Assembly: GCF_002865645.1 (NCBI RefSeq) | Contig: NW_020194518.1 | Coordinates: forward strand, 1,611,463-1,675,462 | Reading direction: 5' to 3' | DNA length: 64,000 nt | From: Hyaloscypha bicolor E | Lineage: Eukaryota; Ascomycota; Leotiomycetes; Helotiales; Hyaloscyphaceae | In this document: piece after piece, positions 59,254 to 64,000 of the stretch | Layout of the letters: every line of letters starts with the position of its first letter | How positions within the stretch are numbered: position 1 is the first letter of the stretch | Notes under the pieces: generated by a model | What the model saw: only the letters and a program-made list of their open reading frames with translations | What the model was told of the DNA's origin: nothing | Database searches by the model: none | Position numbers and translations under genes: made by a program

Positions 59254-59897
59254 ATTACTTGATTGGTGAGACCGGTTATCTGGATGGATGCGTTTACTAA
59301 AGTGTTGACTTTCTGTGTGGTTTTTAGTGTTGCTGATCTGGGTTTAGTCGCTTTATTGTTCTTCCGAGTAATTGATATGTTGTCTGAATAGGCAAGGGCA
59401 GCTTGTTCAGATGTCAAAATTGGTTATATAACAGGGAAGGATTTATACGACCAATTGAGCAATTATTGTAAGATTTTACTCGAATTGGCGTTCGACCCAA
59501 AGCTAAGTAACTCACTCCAGTGGGCAGGGATTGTAGCACGAAATCAAGTGTGCCATAGAGTCACTGCCACATACTCGAAGATTACAAACACTACACCTTA
59601 CACATTGATTCACACGGAGTTCTCTTAAAGTTCCAAAAGTTCGTGCTCATCGATTTCAAGACTGCCAGTTTCCGATTGGAAGACTTTCCCAACGTGCACC
59701 TAAACCCCTAGCCTTGGTAACCTAACCTTGTTGTCGGGGCGGTCTTCAATTATAATGTCAGGTATCGCTCCCTTCGTTTATGAACACTCGCTCCACGTCC
59801 AGAATGACTCTAAGTCCTGAAGAGAATATCGTCGACAGATTACCGCAAGTCAGCATATGGCAAGCTGGAAAGACTTTCATGATTATCTTGATCTCAC

Positions 59898-60059
59898 CTA
59901 AAATTGGCGTGTAATATTGCCAAACCAAAGCACCAAAGCACCCAAGGCAATGACACCAAAGATACCGGCCACAACATAGGCTGCGACGATTCCACCGGAG
60001 ACATCTCGTGTGTAGATGCGAGTGATGTGAGATAAGACTTGGTCATTGAGTGGCGGCAT
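59898..60059 (-). CDS. Micro-membrane-peptide gene D
   Basis: The frame encodes 53 aa. It starts MPPLNDQVLSHITRIYTRDV, followed by SGG and a membrane segment of about 23 residues (AAYVVAGIFGVIALGALVLW) and FGNITRQF. The stop TAG is directly followed by a strong splice donor GTGAGA (59897), with a CTGAC branch and CAG acceptor at 59817, so the intron lies in the 3' UTR or the stop arose at the exon end. It is the closest paralogue to copy C in the first 20 residues. Confidence 0.75.
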   Translation of the reverse strand: MPPLNDQVLSHITRIYTRDVSGGIVAAYVVAGIFGVIALGALVLWFGNITRQF

Positions 60060-60689
60060 ATCCCTCGTAGTGGGAGATTTTTTTTATCGACTATTTTGTC
60101 GTTGCCCCTTCTTGAGACGAGTTGTAGTGTGTCCTCGGATGTGTCTAGGTATGGGAGAACCGATTTGTTGTTTTTGAGCAGATGCGTTTTTGAAAGTTCG
60201 AGTGACAAGGCGGAAGCACGTATTGAATAAAACTTTATCACAAATTAAACAGTAGCTATGTGAGCAGTAGCTATGTGTGAATGAAGGAAGTTTCAAAAAT
60301 TCGGACTTTTGGAGGCAATTCAATTTCAAGTGTGAATGTTTGGCAGAGGCTTTAGGGCATCGATTTTGAGGCATTTGATCACTCATAACTTGGGATCCAA
60401 AAAATCGCAGTACGTTATGGTTATCCTTTTTAAAAGTGCAAGTGTTTCTCAGACATCGTGGATAATTCTCTAAACTTCATTGATTTTAAGACCGTCTAAT
60501 TGCGCTCTCTTCACTCTTTTTCAACAACTTTCATTCCCTGGGAACTATATAACCCCTCCCGTCACGATTTGCCCGGAGAGAAGATTATTTGAACCCATGG
60601 AATTGTGACGAGCAAATTCGAGCATAACTCAGTTCTAGCTAACCTCCCGGTCCCGCCCAAGGTCTTCGAGTTTGTCGGGTTCAGAAAGG

Positions 60690-60830
60690 TAAGATTACAA
60701 CCAGATGTTGCGATGCGAGCAATGATGAAAACACTAACAGACCCTCTACCAGAGCGATGAATACAATAGTATCACTCGAAGCCGCTCTCTTGGAGATGTA
60801 AGATATGACTTAGTTGTTGAGTGGCGCAAT
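60690..60830 (-). pseudogene. Micro-membrane-peptide copy E, decayed
   Basis: The start codon reads ATT in place of ATG, then APLNN, a TAA stop, VISYISKRAAS and a hydrophobic TIVFIALVEGLLVF. The N-terminal motif is recognisable but lost Met and gained a stop (a codon now TAA). Confidence 0.6.
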
Positions 60831-60949
60831 ATTGCCTCTCTGCTAAATTGATATATTAAGTCAATGTCGGTCGAGTTCGCCAAGATGGATTGAAAAAGAG
60901 TATGCCCCTATTAACCCCCTATTCAGCTCGCATAGCATTTCTAAACTAA

Positions 60950-61288
60950 AATGATCCGTACAAATTAGTAATTTTGTACACGACTTAAGATCAACTCTAT
61001 TATATATATATATATACTAGTATCCTTCTAGGGCTACCTTAGAAGGGTGCTTATACAGTTAAGAGTTTAATTCCCATCTGGCCCCCCTTCCCCCTCTCTT
61101 AAGAAGAATATGTTTTTAATTTTCCGTAAAAGAAGACCCTTTTCGGCTATGTTTTAGCCCCCAGCGCATATATATAAGACAGGCAAGAAGCATATCCCTT
61201 TATTGCCCTCATAACCGCTTAAGAAGTATATCCTCACCTTTTAATATTTATTTATACGAGTAGTACAGGAGTCGCGTGTCTTAGCCTA
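60950..61288. other. AT-rich flank of the Tc1-like insert
   Basis: It contains a (TA)n run near 61001-61015 and looks like repeat debris between the array and the transposon. No gene is seen. Confidence 0.4.
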
Positions 61289-63371
61289 CGGAGACAGCGG
61301 CATAAAGTAACGGGAATACAGGGCATATTTTATAATATATTAATAAAGACTACTAATAGGCCCTATAGGTCTTAGTTTCATCTCCCCATAATAATATCCT
61401 AGTTCCTATAAGCCCTATAAGGGTCCCCTAAAGTAATTAATTAACCCTGTACCCCCTCAAAAGAAGTAAATAGGAGCCAAACCATAATATTAAACTATAT
61501 TAATATATAGCTACCTTCTTCTGGCCTTTCTTTCTATCTTCTTTATACTTATTTCCCCCTTCCAAATAAATTATCTCTTATATATAATCAGGAATTACTA
61601 TAATTTACTCTTAAATCTTACTTTAGGGAAGATCCGCCTAGTATTTCTCTTACCTTATTCTGAGCTTTTTTCTATTACTTATAGGCCCCTGTCTAGTAGT
61701 TTCCTTTTTTATTTAAAACTATACTTTCTTAATTATATTAAGATTAGATAAGTTTTCTAGCTAAAATATCTTTATAATCTTTTATAAATTATAAATCTCT
61801 TTTTAGTAATATAACTTATAAGCTAGTATATTATTCTTTTATATAATTATATTAGAGTAATTCTTTTAGTACTTTCTTATAAAAGATAAGAGCTTCTTAA
61901 TTAATATCCTCTTCTAATATTAATACTAATTAATTTCTTTTTATTTCTTTTTTATAATAAAGGCTCTAGTTTTCTTATTATATTTCTATATCTTTTATAT
62001 ATTTCCTAATATCTGGCTATAGATATTTTTCTAATTCTTTAACTATTTCCTTTATTTCTTCTCTTATTTTTATTTATTAGCTTTTTTAATTAATGAATTC
62101 CTTATATTAAGATTAGCTTTATATTCTCTCTTTTTCTTTATAGTTTCCTTTTCTTATATATAATAAGGCCCTTTCTTATTAAAAGAAAAAGCTTTCTAAA
62201 ATATAAATTTAGAAAAGCCTTTCTATTTTCTTTATATATAATACTTATTATATATTTCTTTAGATAATCTTTATATATATTTCTTATTTTTTATATCTTC
62301 TAATTATACTATAGTCTTATTTATAAAAATTATATTTTTCTAGTTTTCTAATATCTAGTATATTTGTTTTAAGTATTATTTTAATTACTTTTTTTTATTA
62401 AACTTATTTAGTTTAGGCTTTATTATTAATTTATACTAAAAATAGCCTATTTATTTAAAGACTTTCTAGATAGTTCTAGAAGTAATTTTATACCTGTACT
62501 TTCTTATTTCCTTTATAATTATAGTATAAGAAAAGCCTCTTATAGTCGAGTTCTAAAATATAATCTTTAAAATATATTTAATTATATTAATTAAAATTAG
62601 AGGTCTTCTAAATTATAGTATATTTAGAATATAACTTATTTCTAAAGGCATATTCTTATTCTCTCTCTAGCTATACTCTCTAGTAATAGCATATAATTAA
62701 TAAATAATTATTTTGGGTACTCCTATAGCCTTTTTAATCTGAGCCAGAGTCTTTCTATTCTCAAGTATATAGATTGCCTTGATTCTTGTACTAGTAAAGT
62801 ACTCTTTATATATGGCAGTAGAAATAACAAGTTTAGTTAAGGGTACAGGTTATATGGGAAGTACCAAAAGTAGTGGGCTTGAATTATCGTCTTTATCCTT
62901 GTCTTCTAAATTAGTAGGTAAATTATACCATATATTGTCTTTATCTTTAGTATACTTATTAGAATACTCGTTATTAGACGAATCAGGGGGTGACGAGAGC
63001 TCTGATTACCTATCTAATAAATTAGGGAAGTCAAAAAGACCTCCAAAAGTAGCCATAATAAATTAAAGCGAGAGTAAAGAAGAATAAAGGATATAGGAGA
63101 GCTTAATAGGGGGGTAAAAGCTCAATTTACCCTGCTACCGATTACGGACGTACGTCTAAAAATATAGGGGCTAAGGCCCTATAGAACGCTGTGGCTTAAT
63201 ATAACGTCCTAATCGAGCTGCATGAGGTTTCAGTAAGCCTTCAGGGGTCTTATGGCCTTGACTTAGTGTAATTACAGTGGCTGCAGGGCCAAGTGAGACA
63301 CTATAGGGCATATTAGAGGGCCTAGAATTATGCATGCCCTGTATTCCCGTCACTTTATGCCGCTGTCTCCG
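61289..63371 (-). mobile_element. Tc1/mariner-like transposon, RIP-degraded, TA target duplication
   Basis: Inverted ends of about 38 bp, starting CGGAGACAGCGGCATAAAGT, lie at 61289-61327 and 63334-63371. Both are flanked by TA (61287-61288, 63372-63373), the mariner target duplication. Inside, the minus strand near 62690-62780 reads AIYILENRKTLAQIKKAIGV, a Tc1-type helix-turn-helix. Further left are stop-riddled pieces with the Tc1 transposase layout. The interior is very AT-rich with CpA lost, so the transposase is dead. It is inserted between micro-gene copies E and F. Confidence 0.75.
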
Positions 63372-63673
63372 TATATTCTTCCTGAGCCAAGTAGCAGAAA
63401 CATAAATCGCTTGATTTCTTGTCAATTTTCACGCAGCAAATCCATGGGAACATATCATGTAAGCTCATCGATTTTTAAACGTGTCTAAGGCCCCTCTAAT
63501 CACAATACATGCTCCAGCTCTCACGGCTCCTAGTGCACCCATCCAGTCTATGGAGGGTAAAAGTGAAAGGTTTTCCGCGTTGAACGCCGTCTTCTGAACC
63601 ATAAAATCGTGGAGCCAAGTCGACAGCATAGGTCATCCTGGAAACCCTTTCGAGAACACCTGGTTTTGTTCAA

Positions 63674-63820
63674 TTATCCTCTTCGCTTCAAGAAATATAC
63701 AAGCCCAGCCATTAGAATGGCAATGATGGCTACTGACCCAACACCTAAGCCGACCGTAGCTCCAGCGGAAAGGCCTCTTTCCGAGATGTGAGACATGACT
63801 TGGTTGCGGAGTGCAGGCAT
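63674..63820 (-). CDS. Micro-membrane-peptide gene F
   Basis: The frame encodes 48 aa. It starts MPALRNQVMSHISERGLSAG, followed by a Gly-rich membrane segment (TVGLGVGSVAIIAILMAGLV) and a basic YFLKRRG end with TAA at 63674-63676. It shares the motif with A, C and D but is three residues shorter before the membrane. It lies at the right edge of the window, so the array may continue. Confidence 0.72.
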   Translation of the reverse strand: MPALRNQVMSHISERGLSAGATVGLGVGSVAIIAILMAGLVYFLKRRG

Positions 63821-64000
63821 GGTGAGGTTTTGAGGTTTGTTAAGGTTGTTTAGTGAGGTTGTTTGGTGAAGTTGCTTCTGAGAGTAGGCGGCTTTGAGGT
63901 CGCCAGTGTAGTTCGAATGGATTTTGGTCTTAGTACAAATGTTTCGAGAGTGTTGATAGATGAACAGAGGAGAATTTAAGGGAAGATCTGAGTGAGGTAA
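63821..64000. promoter_or_regulatory. Upstream region of micro-gene F
   Basis: A GT-rich stretch with GGTTGTTTAGTGAGGTTGTT repeats lies before the ATG; it is the presumed leader and promoter. It runs to the end of the window. Confidence 0.35.

Larger units (their letters stand above)
57141..63480 (-). repeat. Tandem 0.8-0.9 kb units marked by an ATCGATGA-type block
   Basis: A block reading about GAAATCGATGAGC on the minus strand occurs at 57141-57157, 58027-58049, 58870-58890, 59647-59660, 60476-60496 and 63465-63480. Spacings are about 886, 843, 777 and 829 bp, then about 2990 bp across the Tc1-like insert. One micro-gene lies in each unit, with its ATG about 380-440 bp downstream of a block on the minus strand. 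The block probably marks the original duplication unit or a promoter element. Confidence 0.7.

Noticed and set aside
62779..63066. Plus-strand 95-codon frame inside the Tc1-like element
   Set aside because: It is antisense to the recognisable transposase relic and made of AT-rich codons.
1..64000. tRNA, rRNA or CRISPR features
   Set aside because: I saw no cloverleaf with a GGTTCGAATCC-type arm, no rRNA-like stretch and no regularly spaced identical repeats with unique spacers.

Overview
This window is genomic DNA of a filamentous ascomycete (Pezizomycotina; the gene content fits Leotiomycetes or Sordariomycetes, but I cannot fix the class). The evidence is many 46-65 bp GT-AG introns with CTAAC/CTGAC-like branch sites, fungus-specific families (HET, NACHT-ankyrin, DUF3500, 2EXR, LaeA-like methyltransferases), and AT-rich blocks in which CpA/TpG has been turned into TpA while CpG survives. 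That is the footprint of repeat-induced point mutation (RIP).

Layout. 1-2.7 kb is repeat-rich and holds a complete 579-bp non-autonomous DNA transposon with an 8-bp target-site duplication. 2.9-7.8 kb is an intact esterase-NACHT-ankyrin NLR-type gene. 7.8-10.3 kb has no clear gene. 10.3-12.0 kb is a sugar transporter. 15.2-17.4 kb is a HET-domain gene broken by two Trp-to-stop changes. 18.4-31.7 kb is a head-to-tail pair of RIP-degraded Helitrons separated by a nearly GC-free low-complexity block. 33.3-35.8 kb holds a broken P-loop ATPase gene and a C2H2 zinc-finger gene. 37.2-41.9 kb is a second NLR (Helo-like N-terminus, NACHT, ankyrin) interrupted by a single stop at codon 75. 42.6-56.1 kb is an ordinary gene-rich stretch: LaeA-like methyltransferase, conserved hypothetical, small secreted protein, 2EXR protein, DUF3500 protein, a Gly/Pro-rich ORF, a decayed HET gene and a GH10 xylanase.

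The most unusual part is 57.1-63.8 kb. It is a one-strand tandem array of at least six related micro-genes, four intact and two decayed, each encoding a membrane peptide of about 48-53 residues. They share an N-terminal motif close to M-P-P-L-N-x-Q-V-L-S-H-I-x-x-x-Y-x-R, followed by one Gly-rich membrane segment and a basic end. Repeat units are about 0.8-0.9 kb, each with a shared ATCGATGA-type intergenic block. A Tc1/mariner-like element with TA duplications is inserted in the array. I do not recognise this family.

Taken together, two NLRs, two HET pseudogenes, fragments of HET-like coding sequence and the membrane-peptide array make this look like a fast-evolving self/non-self recognition neighbourhood under RIP and transposon pressure. 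That functional reading is inference.
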